Assembly (NCBI RefSeq): GCF_958450345.1
Contig: NC_088782.1
Location: 120,759,980 to 120,823,979, forward strand
Source: Calliphora vicina
Lineage: Eukaryota > Arthropoda > Insecta > Diptera > Calliphoridae
Length of the DNA: 64,000 nucleotides
Reading direction: 5' to 3'
How positions within the stretch are numbered: the first letter of the stretch is position 1; each line of letters begins with the position of its first letter. The notes below the pieces were generated by a model. The model saw only the letters and a list, made by a program, of their open reading frames with translations, did not search any database and had not been told where the DNA came from. This document shows positions 48,034-61,125 of the stretch, in pieces. Position numbers and translations under genes: made by a program.

Positions 48034-49095
48034 CTGCTGGTCAGATCGGGATAAAATGTGGGCGTTGACATGGGGCTAGGAGTATCCAAGTTTTAGTTAA
48101 TAAAATGGACCCCTACAAATTTTCCAGGGGCGGCAATATGGGGGCTCAAAGTATCTTCGACATGTAAAATTGTTAAACACATGCCATTATTTTGTTTCCC
48201 ATCCGATTTCAAAGATTTTTATATTTTGGAAAGCGCTCGGTTAGGTCTTGAAAAAACTTTTCCCAGTTATAAGCATTTCAGAAAGGAAATTTTTAAATTT
48301 TGCCTTAACTTGATCCGCTTTTTTTTAAATATAGGGCATACTTGTGGACCAAATGAACAAAAGTTTTTTTTGTTAATTACACAACTAAATTATCAATAAT
48401 ATACAAAAGATTTCAGAGTAATATCGATTATGGATAAAAAAATAAACGATTTTTAATTTAAAAATTAAAAAAAAAAATAGTACAATTGTGCTGTTTTTTT
48501 GGGCGAAAAGATGACTTAACTCTTTTTTTAATAAAAAAAAAACTTTCTTTAAGAACATATAATAATTTTATATTTAGGTGTAAGGTATCTTTACGCAAAA
48601 TATTTCGATATAAAAAAACAAGTCCTATTTTTCGAATATGTCTCCGTTACTCCCTTCGGAATTTGCCATATTTTTTTATAAAAATTTCAAAATTGGCGCA
48701 CATGTTCTAAAATTCCAAAGCTGGGATCAGAAAACGGAAAGCAGTTTTGGAAACCTTGATGTGTTACCTATTTATCCACATAGTATTTTCCCAGTTTTAA
48801 AGGAAATGTGAACCTTATGGGCAAAATTGTAAAAATACGATTTTTGGAATTTTCTCTTAAATTTTTAGGAATTTCGGGATTCCCTTTAACATTTTGACAA
48901 TTCTTTTTTACACATTGTTATTTCTAATAAAAAATTTAAAAAACATTGAAAATTTCATTGAGTTTTATTAATAAATAAACATTTTATTATATATTACATA
49001 TTTATTGAGTTTCTAAAACTAAAATTTGTATCAAAATTTTAATAGGATTGCAAATATTAGCAACAATTTGATCCAAATTAATTCCGAATTCATTT
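48034..49095. other. Unassigned DNA including dispersed repeat X, copy 2
   Basis: 48685-48770 matches 29965-30045. The flanks (GGGGGCTCAAAGTATC, CGATTTTTGGAATTTTC) look transposon-like but were not identified. Open frames are short and Phe/Leu-rich. Confidence 0.45.
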
Positions 49096-49983
<888 letters not shown>

Positions 49984-50789
49984 ATTGAGATATGTTACTT
50001 TTTGGTCTTACAAAGAAAATTTCAAGACAATATCTCTATTATATTCCAAAATATGCGGCTTTAAATTTCCGTCTTTCAAAAATATTGCACTTTATATTAT
50101 TTCATTATACTAGAATGATCATAATGTTCCCTTTCCCTCTTTTTAGGGTTAACATATTACTTTGTCTGTTTAACTTATAAGCAGACCTTTTTACAACATG
50201 TATTGTCAACATTTCATTTAATAACCCCCCAAAAACAAGACAACATTATCTCTTATACTGATTGGCATCTCTTATGATTTTCTCTGTATGTTTTAGTCAT
50301 CTTCATCTACCAACTCCATCTGATCTTCATCACCATCTTGTAAGAGCACAACACTACCGTTTCTTAAACACTCATTAAGTTTTAAAACAACGTAGGTTAA
50401 ATTTAAATTCTTAAGTTACATATGTATCTTATTTTTTTTTTAAATAAGGAACTAAATATTTGTTTACATTTAATAAACCATAAATAAAGGAAATTGTTTT
50501 AAATAACCGTGACTAAATGTGTGGGGAAATACACACAAATTTGTAATAATTTTGATAAAAATCAATAAGTTTGGTGAAGAATATTTTTATAAATAATAGT
50601 TATTTTTATATATAACTATAAGATTACTGGCGTCTGCCTGTTTAGTAATTTCTATAATTTTAAATAATATAGAAGATAAAATTAATTTTAGTACTTGGAC
50701 TAAAATGAAAATAAGGCAGGTGTGAGAAGAGAAATAGCATAGGGTTTTGGAATGTAATTTATATGAGGAAAAAATCATTGAAAGACAAC
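49984..50789. other. Unassigned A+T-rich DNA
   Basis: No supported gene or repeat. Confidence 0.5.
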
Positions 50790-53580
50790 CAAGCTTTCAC
50801 TAGCCCCAATCACTAAGTCCCAATACTCCTTCGGAGTTCGTCTTACCTACGAAATTCCAAGAGAACTGTCTTAACATATTGAGATATGGTCTCCCAATTT
50901 TCAATTGAAATAAGCATAATCTGCACTATGTTATTTGCAGAAATATTCATCCCCAGTTGCCTTTCCCAGATCGTTTGCTCATAATCAAAACGTGGACACA
51001 CAAAAAGTACATGGTTAGGATCCTCTACTTCCTTAACTCAACAATACTGAGAACTATCAAGTCCGAAACGAAACAAATATGAACGGAAACACCCGTGTCC
51101 ACTTAGTAGCTGGGTTAGGTAGAAGTTCAGGAAACCATGCCACCTGCCGCACCAGACTTATTTAATTGGTATCAGCGTATATGTCCATCTAACTGATGTT
51201 GATGTTGATCACCTTATTTTCCACTCCATTTCTCCTAGAAACGCTATCCTCTCTACCATTTCTAAATGTGGACCGTGCTTAAAATTCGTATTTGGCCTCT
51301 CTTGCCAATATCTCAATTGGTATCATAGCAGCAATTACTAGAGCTGCTTTGTCTGATACAGTTCTGCATGCAGAACACACCCGGAGTGCTGGAAGTCTGC
51401 AGGTCTTCAGCCTGCTGGATTCCTCACATATTGGAGCATATTTGGACCCCTAGTGTTCGGCATTAACCGGCACATTGCCGTACATATACCTGCAGCTTTA
51501 TTCCTCACGTAATCGAGGTGGTGTTTGAAAGATAAGTGGTTATCTATCATAACCCCCAGGTACTTAAGACAATATTTTGTTCTTATTTCACAGATTTCGA
51601 TTTGTAAATTCACATATTCCACTGTCCTCCGGCTGAATATTAGTACCGCCTCAGTCTTATGCTCAGTCAGCGATATACCCATTGAACTGAGTCATGACCT
51701 CACTACCTGAATACCAATTTCTAATTGTTTTGCCACCATCACCTGTGCTATATCATCAGCAAAGCCAATGGTATTCTCCCTTTTTGGGATATTTAGCCTT
51801 AAAACCCCATCATGGTCCAAGCAACGACCCCTGTGGTACTCCCCCTGTTACATTATGATTATTATTCCTTCATTGTTTTCATACATAAGTACTCTCTTTC
51901 GGATATAGTCCTTTATTATTGCCACAAGATAAGCTGGATTATTTAGCAGTACGAGGGCATTCACAATATTCTCCCAGTTTACTGTGTTAAATGCATTTTT
52001 TAAATCAAGAGTTCCGAGCACACAATATTCTTTGGATCCTTTTCCCCAGCTGCTGCCTTCTATTGCTGCTTTTGCAATGCTTACAATCATTGCAATTGCA
52101 TCTATGTTTTCTGAAGCCATATTGCCAATACATCAGACATTTTGATGATCTCTTCGATCCTATCGTAGATGATTCTATGCAATAGTTTTCCAATAGTATC
52201 ATACACAGTGGTCTGAACCGTGATGGATCCTCTAAGGGTTTCTTATATTTAGCAAGGAACTCAAGTTTTTGTCTTAACCACATAGATGGGAATGATCCAT
52301 GTTTTAGGCAGGAGTTCATCAAAATCACGAATATACATAGTGATCGCGCTATGATCGCTTTGGGTATAAATGTCGCAAATATTCCATCTTCTTCTGTTAT
52401 ATATATTTGAGCTAGCAAATGCAATATCTATTATTGAACCTCTATCATTTCTGGTGATCGTCTGCTCGTTTCCACTATTCATCAGAACCACATCAAGCAA
52501 TGCTAATGATTCAAGTAAAAACTTGCCTCTATCATTGGTTCTCGGACAACCCCAATCCGTAGCCCAAGCATTGGAATCTCCAGCTATTAAGATCGGACGC
52601 CTTCCTGTCGCATCGGCTGTTAAAGCATGAATGATATTCTTGTATTCTCCATTGTCATATCTTGGAGGGATATGCTTGTTGTTACCTCATCGATACCATT
52701 TATTTCCAAACGTACTTCTTGGATTAGAGCATGCACAACTGCCTCTGATCCAAGGCCTGTGTTCTGTTGGGCTATTTTATTCAGTTCCAAAAGTTATTCA
52801 GCTTTCTCTGCTTTCCTGATACTTTTAACACTTTCGCATAAAACATTCAGTTTTGGGTCACGTTTTACCTGCTTAAGGATATCCGCATACGATCTGTCTC
52901 CACAAGTCGTGATAACAAGAGCGTCTGGTTTAATTGATTTCTTTCTCTTTTTTGCTTTTGGACGAACTTCCTTCCATTCATATTTAGTGGCTTCTACATC
53001 TGAGAATTTATCATCTTTATTGGAAACTTCTATAGAGGTTTTGCTTTCATAATTTGGCGAGTTCTTAAGAATCTTTTTGTTTTTTTCCCCTTGGGACTTT
53101 GCGTTCAGAGTCGGTGATCTCATTATTACCAAGCATCTTTTGAAAGGAGATTCTGCAACTAAAAACTCAACCTCTCTCTTCTTATGCAGTTGTTGTCCAA
53201 TATTTGAACACTTTCCAAGTGGAGTTTCATCTAATCTTACCTTCGTCCTCGTTGTTTCTTCAGATTCAATTATTAGGTTCCGTAGTTCCCACTTAAAGTC
53301 GCTATCTCCGCTCATTGTGCACATTCTTGATCAATTATTAGGTTCCGTAGTTCCAACTCAAAGCCGCTATCTCTGCTCGTTGTGCACATTCTTGATCCCA
53401 TGGAACCCTACGCAAGCAGTGAGATCCATTCGAGAGTTGGCCAAAGGCCCTTATGAGATCTTCCGTCGGTGTAAGTCGGGAATAGTGGCGAGCTTTTAAC
53501 GTACTCTGAGACTTGCCAAGTTTTAACGGGATGCAGGCAGTTGTAGCATTAGCCTGGTAGCCATTTTTGAAGAATTTCAC
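50790..53580 (-). pseudogene. Decayed R1-clade non-LTR retrotransposon (ORF1 and ORF2 remnants)
   Basis: Read on the minus strand, pieces appear in the expected 5'-3' order. An ORF1 (gag-like) fragment lies at 53324-52794 with KPDALVITTCGDRSYADILK, typical of R1-type ORF1. The endonuclease C-terminal half is at about 52600-52261 (NAWATDWGCPRTNDRG, NDRGSIIDIAFAS, YTQSDHSAI). Reverse-transcriptase pieces are at about 52424-51850 (PSRFRPLCM, YGFRKHRC, LDLKNAFNTVNW) and 51682-51407 (EHKTEAVLI, KYLGVMIDNHLSF). The C-terminal region at about 51150-50800 has LLSGHGCFRSYLFRFG and EDPNHVLFVCPRF. Frames are broken many times and the total (2.8 kb) is about half a usual R1 element, so internal deletions are present. 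Such elements move by target-primed reverse transcription; this one cannot. Confidence 0.85.
53265..53399. repeat. ~68-bp tandem duplication at the ORF1 5' end
   Basis: CAATTATTAGGTTCCGTAGT...GTGCACATTCTTGATC occurs twice in succession, the copies differing at a few positions. It duplicates the start of the R1-like ORF1 fragment. Confidence 0.85.
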
Positions 53581-53599
53581 TTCTGCATGCTGCAGTTCA

Positions 53600-54728
53600 A
53601 GAATACCACAACCGTCAGCCCGGGGGTTCTGTCAGTTCATGTCCATGATTCCAGAAATGTCATAATCAAGACCGTACTGGGTTTAGTCCTGATGCCTTTC
53701 GGTGGAGTTTGAGGTCCACGGGGTTGGAAAAAAAGAGATTCACTCTTAGGTTTAGACTAGGGAAACCGCGAAGTCATTAAGCTGCTCTTTTAGTGTACCC
53801 TTATGGTTGAATACATAGTTTAGGGCAATATCCACTTGTCCTGACCCAGGACTTCTCCGATTACATGCACTTTTTTAGCACGCTCTCCATTCTCCAGAGG
53901 ATACCATTGCGTTTACAATGTTTTGCAAACTTTCTATGAAAGCCTAGGATCAGTAGCTTTTCAAGCTGACATTTAATTTCTCCTCAACATAATTTGAAAA
54001 ACCTCAAACTCTTCACTATTCCTCTAACCCCCACTGTTTGTCTAAAACTCTAGCCTCATTCTTGTTTATACTAAAAGGTGTTGCTAAGTTGTTTCTTTTT
54101 TTTCCAAACAATTTTTTTCATATTTTTAATAATAAATATTTTTATATGTGGTTGTCTTGTTTTTCTAGTTATCATTATCATTTGCTATAAATTTCATTAT
54201 TAATAATTGTTTTAAAATTTTATAAATGATGGTTGTTTCACTCAGGCCTTATATATTTACAAAATACCATGTAATTTGAGTAGAATTATGAAAAATGATT
54301 ATGGTCTTAAAGAAAATATTTATGTAGAGATACGTATAATTGGTTGTATGAAATGTTCGAAATGTCTTTAATGCAGAAGTAGAATAACAAGTAATTTTTT
54401 TTTGTGAAAATCTGAAGGCGTATTATTAAACGGTAGAATATTTTTTTTTTGGTATTTTAGTTAACAAGTTTGACTATTAAATTAATTATAGTTTTTTTTT
54501 CTTTCTATAAATTTGTGGAATTGTGTGTGAAGTGAAATTGTGATGATTAGTGTTTTACAGCAAGTTTATAAATGTATGGAAAATAAACTAATTTGTTGAA
54601 ATTAATTAGTTATGGTTACCAGGAGATAAATTTTGTTAAAGTTATGGGAGAAATGTTTTGAAGCGAGATAATGTGAAAAGTGAAATTTTTCTTTACAATT
54701 CTATAACGTATATATAAATATGCCAGAT
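53600..54728. other. Unassigned DNA
   Basis: The part to about 53900 has higher G+C (CAGCCCGGGGGTTCTG) and may be 5' UTR of the R1-like element or another scrap. The rest is A+T-rich. TATATATAAATA at 54709-54720 immediately precedes the 11-bp array. Confidence 0.45.
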
Positions 54729-57700
54729 AGTTCAGTTCTAGTTCAGTTCTAGTTCAGTTCTGGTTCAGTTCTAGTTCAGTTCTAGTTCAGTTCTAGTTCA
54801 GTTCTAGTTCAGTTCTAGTTCAGTTCTAGTTCAGTTCTAGTTCAGTTCTAGTTCAGTTCTAGTTCAGTTCTAGTTCAGTTCTAGTTCAGTTCTAGTTCAG
54901 TTCTAGTTCAGTTCTAGTTCAGTTCTAGTTCAGTTCTAGTTCAGTTCTAGTTCAGTTCTAGTTCAGTTCTAGTTCAGTTCTAGTTCAGTTCTAGTTCAGT
55001 TCTAGTTCAGTTCTAGTTCAGTTCTAGTTCAGTTCTAATTCAGTTCTAGTTCAGTTCTAGTTCAGTTCTAGTTCAGTTCTAGTTCAGTTCTAGTTCAGTT
55101 CTAGTTCAGTTCTAGTTCAGTTCTAGTTCAGTTCTAGTTCAGTTCTAGTTCAGTTCTAGTTCAGTTCTAGTTCAGTTCTAGTTCAGTTCTAGTTCAGTTC
55201 TAGTTCAGTTCTAGTTCAGTTCTAGTTCAGTTCTAGTTCAGTTCTAGTTCAGTTCTAGTTCAGTTCTAGTTCAGTTCTAGTTCAGTTCTAGTTCTGTTCT
55301 AGTTCAGTTCTAGTTCAGTTCTAGTTCAGTTCTAGTTTAGTTCTAGTTTAGTTCTAGTTCAGTTCTAGTTCAGTTCTAGTTCAGTTCTAGTTCAGTTCTA
55401 GTTCAGTTCTAGTTCAGTTCTAGTTCAGTTCTAGTTCAGTTCTAGTTCAGTTCTAGTTCAGTTCTAGTTCAGTTCTAGTTCAGTTCTAGTTCAGTTCTAG
55501 TTCAGTTCTAGTTCAGTTCTAGTTCAGTTCTAGTTCAGTTCTAGTTCAGTTCTAGTTCAGTTCTAGTTCAGTTCTAGTTCAGTTCTAGTTCAGTTCTAGT
55601 TCAGTTCTAGTTCAGTTCTAGTTCAGTTCTAGTTCAGTTCTAGTTCAGTTCTAGTTCAGTTCTAGTTCAGTTCTAGTTCAGTTCTAGTTCAGTTCTAGTT
55701 CAGTTCTAGTTCAGTTCTAGTTCAGTTCTAGTTCAGTTCTAGTTCAGTTCTAGTTCAGTTCTAGTTCAGTTCTAGTTCAGTTCTAGTTCAGTTCTAGTTC
55801 AGTTCTAGTTCAGTTCTAGTTCAGTTCTAGTTCAGTTCTAGTTCAGTTCTAGTTCAGTTCTAGTTCAGTTCTAGTTCAGTTCTAGTTCAGTTCTAGTTCA
55901 GTTCTAGTTCAGTTCTAGTTCAGTTCTAGTTCAGTTCTAGTTCAGTTCTAGTTCAGTTCTAGTTCAGTTCTAGTTCAGTTCTAGTTCAGTTCTAGTTCAG
56001 TTCTAGTTCAGTTCTAGTTCAGTTCTAGTTCAGTTCTAGTTCAGTTCTAGTTCAGTTCTAGTTCAGTTCTAGTTCAGTTCTAGTTCAGTTCTAGTTCAGT
56101 TCTAGTTCAGTTCTAGTTCAGTTCTAGTTCAGTTCTAGTTCAGTTCTAGTTCAGTTCTAGTTCAGTTCTAGTTCAGTTCTAGTTCAGTTCTAGTTCAGTT
56201 CTAGTTCAGTTCTAGTTCAGTTCTAGTTCAGTTCTAGTTCAGTTCTAGTTCAGTTCTAGTTCAGTTCTAGTTCAGTTCTAGTTCAGTTCTAGTTCAGTTC
56301 TAGTTCAGTTCTAGTTCAGTTCTAGTTCAGTTCTAGTTCAGTTCTAGTTCAGTTCTAGTTCAGTTCTAGTTCAGTTCTAGTTCAGTTCTAGTTCAGTTCT
56401 AGTTCAGTTCTAGTTCAGTTCTAGTTCAGTTCTAGTTCAGTTCTAGTTCAGTTCTAGTTCAGTTCTAGTTCAGTTCTAGTTCAGTTCTAGTTCAGTTCTA
56501 GTTCAGTTCTAGTTCAGTTCTAGTTCAGTTCTAGTTCAGTTCTAGTTCAGTTCTAGTTCAGTTCTAGTTCAGTTCTAGTTCAGTTCTAGTTCAGTTCTAG
56601 TTCAGTTCTTGTTCAGTTCTAGTTCAGTTCTAGTTCAGTTCTAGTTCAGTTCTAGTTCAGTTCTAGTTCAGTTCTAGTTCAGTTCTAGTTCAGTTCTAGT
56701 TCAGTTCTAGTTCAGTTCTAGTTCAGTTCTTGTTCAGTTCTAGTTCAGTTCTAGTTCAGTTCTAGTTCAGTTCTAGTTCAGTTCTAGTTCAGTTCTAGTT
56801 CAGTTCTAGTTCAGTTCTAGTTCAGTTCTAGTTCAGTTCTAGTTCAGTTCTAGTTCAGTTCTAGTTCAGTTCTAGTTCAGTTCTAGTTCAGTTCTAGTTC
56901 AGTTCTAGTTCAGTTCTAGTTCAGTTCTAGTTCAGTTCTAGTTCAGTTCTAGTTCAGTTCTAGTTCAGTTCTAGTTCAGTTCTAGTTCAGTTCTAGTTCA
57001 GTTCTAGTTCAGTTCTAGTTCAGTTCTAGTTCAGTTCTAGTTCAGTTCTAGTTCAGTTCTAGTTCAGTTCTAGTTCAGTTCTAGTTCAGTTCTAGTTCAG
57101 TTCTAGTTCAGTTCTAGTTCAGTTCTAGTTCAGTTCTAGTTCAGTTCTAGTTCAGTTCTAGTTCAGTTCTAGTTCAGTTCTAGTTCAGTTCTAGTTCAGT
57201 TCTAGTTCAGTTCTAGTTCAGTTCTAGTTCAGTTCTAGTTCAGTTCTAGTTCAGTTCTAGTTCAGTTCTAGTTCAGTTCTAGTTCAGTTCTAGTTCTAGT
57301 TCAGTTCTAGTTCAGTTCTAGTTCAGTTCTAGTTCAGTTCTAGTTCAGTTCTAGTTCAGTTCTAGTTCAGTTCTAGTTCAGTTCTAGTTCAGTTCTAGTT
57401 CAGTTCTAGTTCAGTTCTAGTTCAGTTCTAGTTCAGTTCTAGTTCAGTTCTAGTTCAGTTCTAGTTCAGTTCTAGTTCAGTTCTAGTTCAGTTCTAGTTC
57501 AGTTCTAGTTCAGTTCTAGTTCAGTTCTAGTTCAGTTCTAGTTCAGTTCTAGTTCAGTTCTAGTTCAGTTCTAGTTCAGTTCTAGTTCAGTTCTAGTTCA
57601 GTTCTAGTTCAGTTCTAGTTCAGTTCTAGTTCAGTTCTTGTTCAGTTCTAGTTCAGTTCTAGTTCAGTTCTAGTTCAGTTCTAGTTCAGTTCTAGTTCAG

Positions 57701-58668
57701 TTCTAGTTCAGTTCTAGTTCAGTTCTAGTTCAGTTCTAGTTCAGTTCTAGTTCAGTTCTTGTTCAGTTCTAGTTCAGTTCTAGTTCAGTTCTAGTTCAGT
57801 TCTAGTTCAGTTCTAGTTCAGTTCTAGTTCAGTTCTAGTTCAGTTCTAGTTCAGTTCTAGTTCAGTTCTAGTTCAGTTCTAGTTCAGTTCTAGTTCAGTT
57901 CTAGTTCAGTTCTAGTTCAGTTCTAGTTCAGTTCTAGTTCAGTTCTAGTTCAGTTCTAGTTCAGTTCTAGTTCAGTTCTAGTTCAGTTCTAGTTCAGTTC
58001 TAGTTCAGTTCTAGTTCAGTTCTAGTTCAGTTCTAGTTCAGTTCTAGTTCAGTTCTAGTTCAGTTCTAGTTCAGTTCTAGTTCAGTTCTAGTTCAGTTCT
58101 AGTTCAGTTCTAGTTCAGTTCTAGTTCAGTTCTAGTTCAGTTCTAGTTCAGTTCTAGTTCAGTTCTAGTTCAGTTCTAGTTCAGTTCTAGTTCAGTTCTA
58201 GTTCAGTTCTAGTTCAGTTCTAGTTCAGTTCTAGTTCAGTTCTAGTTCAGTTCTAGTTCAGTTCTAGTTCAGTTCTAGTTCAGTTCTAGTTCAGTTCTAG
58301 TTCAGTTCTAGTTCAGTTCTAGTTCAGTTCTAGTTCTAGTTCAGTTCTAGTTCAGTTCTAGTTCAGTTCTAGTTCAGTTCTAGTTCAGTTCTAGTTCAGT
58401 TCTAGTTCAGTTCTAGTTCAGTTCTAGTTCAGTTCTAGTTCAGTTCTAGTTCAGTTCTAGTTCAGTTCTAGTTCAGTTCTAGTTCAGTTCTAGTTCAGTT
58501 CTAGTTCAGTTCTAGTTCAGTTCTAGTTCAGTTCTAGTTCAGTTCTAGTTCAGTTCTAGTTCAGTTCTAGTTCAGTTCTAGTTCAGTTCTAGTTCAGTTC
58601 TAGTTCAGTTCTAGTTCAGTTCTAGTTCAGTTCTAGTTCTAGTTCAGTTCTAGTTCTAGTTCAGTTCT
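54729..58668 (+). repeat. 11-bp tandem array (AGTTCAGTTCT)n, ~358 copies
   Basis: A nearly perfect 3.9-kb array of AGTTCAGTTCT. Rare variants include GTTCTTGTTCAG, AGTTTAG, AGTTCTGTTC and 6-bp short units (TAGTTCTAGTTC). The variant pairs at 56608 and 56729 recur 1029 bp later (57637 and 57758), and the short unit at 57291 recurs at 58331, so a roughly 1.03-kb block was duplicated. The array ends in degenerate AGTTCTAGTCCTAATTGAG. Confidence 0.98.
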
Positions 58669-59700
58669 AGTCCTAATTGAGTTCTAAAACTTACAAAAGG
58701 ACAGAAAGAGTTATGCAATTGAATACAATATGACAAGATATTGAGTTGTAACATGAAAAATACATTTTATAAATTTATAGTTCTCCACAAAATTATTATT
58801 ATTGAGAGTGATAGAAAACCATAACTTTTAAACCAAAATTTAATTAAATCTTAGGCTCATATCAATAAATTTTAAGCAATCGATAATAATATAAAATAAT
58901 CATAAATTCTTCTACAAATAATAAAATTTACTTTTTCAAGTGACCTCTAATACAAGAAAATTATCACTACTATTTTTTATTTTTAAAATTTTAAAAAAAT
59001 TTAAATATTTAATTAGGTTTTCAATAAAATCATGAATGAAAATTCTAATAACATTTAAAATATTTACAGTTTTTTTTACTATTTTAGGAATAAAATTAAT
59101 TCTAAAACAAGTCCCCAAAAACTAACACGACAACGTGCCTTAGATCGTAACTTATAACCAAGTCAATGCACTGATTTATTTATGCCCAACAAGACTTTAT
59201 TAAAAATACTCATAAATAAAACAGAAACAAACAAAAAATAGAAATAAAATCATTTGTTTAAATCTTTTTTTTAAGACTTGGCTGCCTAAATATTACCAAA
59301 CATTATTACGCAAAAGGAAATTTCTTGTAATAAAATTTGAAATTGAACAAATAAAAACTGAAATTAAACAAAAGAAAATTAATTATTATGCCAAGTGCAT
59401 TATTGTAAAGAACCATAAGTTTGTTTTTGAAAGAAAAAATATGTAGAAATATATTAGAAAATCAGAATAAATTATAAATAGTAATGAACTGAAAACTTGC
59501 TGGTGGCATTCATAAATTTTTGAAAACAAGAGATTTTTATGGCTAAAAGACGTGATAAATTCAAAAAGATAATGAAACAGAAAAATACATAAACAACATT
59601 TTATTTATTAAGGAAAGAATTGAAAATATTTTAAGTTAAAAACTCAAAAAAACTGAGGTCGCGTTACGCTCAATGGAGATCGTTAGAAGATCAATGATTT
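58669..59700. other. Unassigned A+T-rich DNA
   Basis: No supported gene. The last ~50 bases (GAGGTCGCGTTACGCTCAAT...GATCAATGATTT) belong to the mariner remnant that continues at 60455. Confidence 0.5.
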
Positions 59701-60454
59701 TTATACCCTACACCACCATAGTGGGGAGGATATAAATCGTTTGTGCAGATGTTTGTAACGCCCAAAAATATTAGTCTAACACCCACCTTAAAGTATACCG
59801 GTCGACTTAGAATCACTTTCTGAGTCGATTAAACGATGTCCGTCCGTCCGTCCGTCTGGTCGGCTGGCTGGCTGTCCATATAAACCTTGTGCGCAGAGTA
59901 CAGGTCGCAATTTTGAAGATATTTCGATGAAATTCGATACATATTATTTTTTCGGCTCAAGGACCAAGCCTATTGAAACTGGCTGAGATCGGTTCATTAT
60001 TTCACCTAGCCCCCATATAAATGTCCCCTCGAAATTTGACTTTATCGGTCATAAATGTTTAATTTATATATGTATCTACACAAGTTTCGCTCCAAATAAG
60101 TTTTATATATACATAATTCATGTCACCAAATTTTGTTACGATCGGTCCATAATTAGTCATAGCTCCCATATAGACCCGCTTCCAAAAATCACTTTAACGT
60201 GCATAAATCGCTTAAAAATTTTGGTAAACACACAAAATTCAACATAGTTAACTTTAATATAGACATAAATGACACGACCTAATTTCATGGTGATCGGTCC
60301 ATAATTCGTCATAGCCCCCATATAAGGCCCACTTCCGAAAATCACTCACGAATATAAATTATTGAAATTTTAAAAGAAAAATGTTTTTGCTCTTTTATTT
60401 AGTGTAGGGTATTATATGGTCGGGCTTGACCGACCATACTTTCTTACTTGTTTT
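59701..60454 (+). mobile_element. DINE-1/Helentron-like element, copy D, inserted in a mariner remnant
   Basis: Same family as copy A: TTATACCCTACACCACCATA start, GTCCGTCCGTCCGTCTGG microsatellite and 3' hairpin TGGTCGG-GCTTGA-CCGACCA followed by TACTTTCTTACTTGTTTT. The flanks GATCAATGATTT and GTTTGAAAATATGGATGAC are contiguous (joined by Ts) in the neighbouring repeats at about 60592 and 60743, which show the empty site. Confidence 0.9.
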
Positions 60455-61125
60455 GTTTGAAAATATGGATGACATTGATACGGGCAAAATGGGGTTTCAA
60501 CATCATAAGGCGATCGCCTTATTCATTCCTATTGAATTGACCTATTGAAATCAAAATTTGGCGATAGCCTGATGGACACCATTACTGTACATGATCAATG
60601 ATTTTTTGTTTGAAAATATGAATGACATTGATTTGGCGAAATGGGATTTCAACAGGATGCCACTACAGCATAAGGCGATCGCAATCATTGATCTATTGAA
60701 ATTAAAATTTGGCGATAACCTGATGGAGACTATTACTGTACATGATCAATGATTTTTTGTTTGAAAATATGGATGACATTGATTTGGCCGAGATTTGGTT
60801 TCAACAGGATGCCACTATGTCATAAGGCGATCGCTACCATTGATCTATTGAAATCAAAATTTGTCTATAACCTGATTTTAAGACATTGAACTGTCAATTG
60901 GCCTCCAAGGTTGTAAGATTTGACACCTCTCGATTATTTCCTGTGGGGCCATGTGAAGTCTCTGGTTTATGCTGTTAAACCAGTAACAAATAATGCCTTG
61001 GAGTCCAACATTGATCGTGTTATTGAAAACATACGGCCAGCAATGCTCAAAAAAGATGGAATGCGCTTCTTCAGATTATTAAAAATCCCTGAATATTTTT
61101 CAATTTTGAAAACAATCCTTTAAAA
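60455..61125 (+). pseudogene. Mariner-type transposase remnant with triplicated middle
   Basis: The C-terminal part (60920-61123) encodes LTPLDYFLWGHVKSLVYAVK and 'ALESNIDRVIENIRP', a signature of insect mariner-like transposases. It is preceded out of frame by WPPRL-type sequence. Upstream, a segment coding FENMDDIDLAE...FQQDATT...KAI...IDLLKSKFGDNL occurs three times in tandem, about 150 bp apart (starting about 60457, 60608 and 60760), each with its own damage. Only the part carrying the second catalytic Asp region and the C-terminus survives. Non-functional. Confidence 0.82.

Noticed and set aside
52370..53499. Plus-strand open frames of 86-141 codons
   Set aside because: They are antisense to the recognisable R1-type ORF1 and endonuclease remnants on the minus strand.
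54729..58668. Telomeric repeat
   Set aside because: Known dipteran telomeres are not short simple repeats. The array is internal, and it carries variants and block duplications like an ordinary minisatellite.
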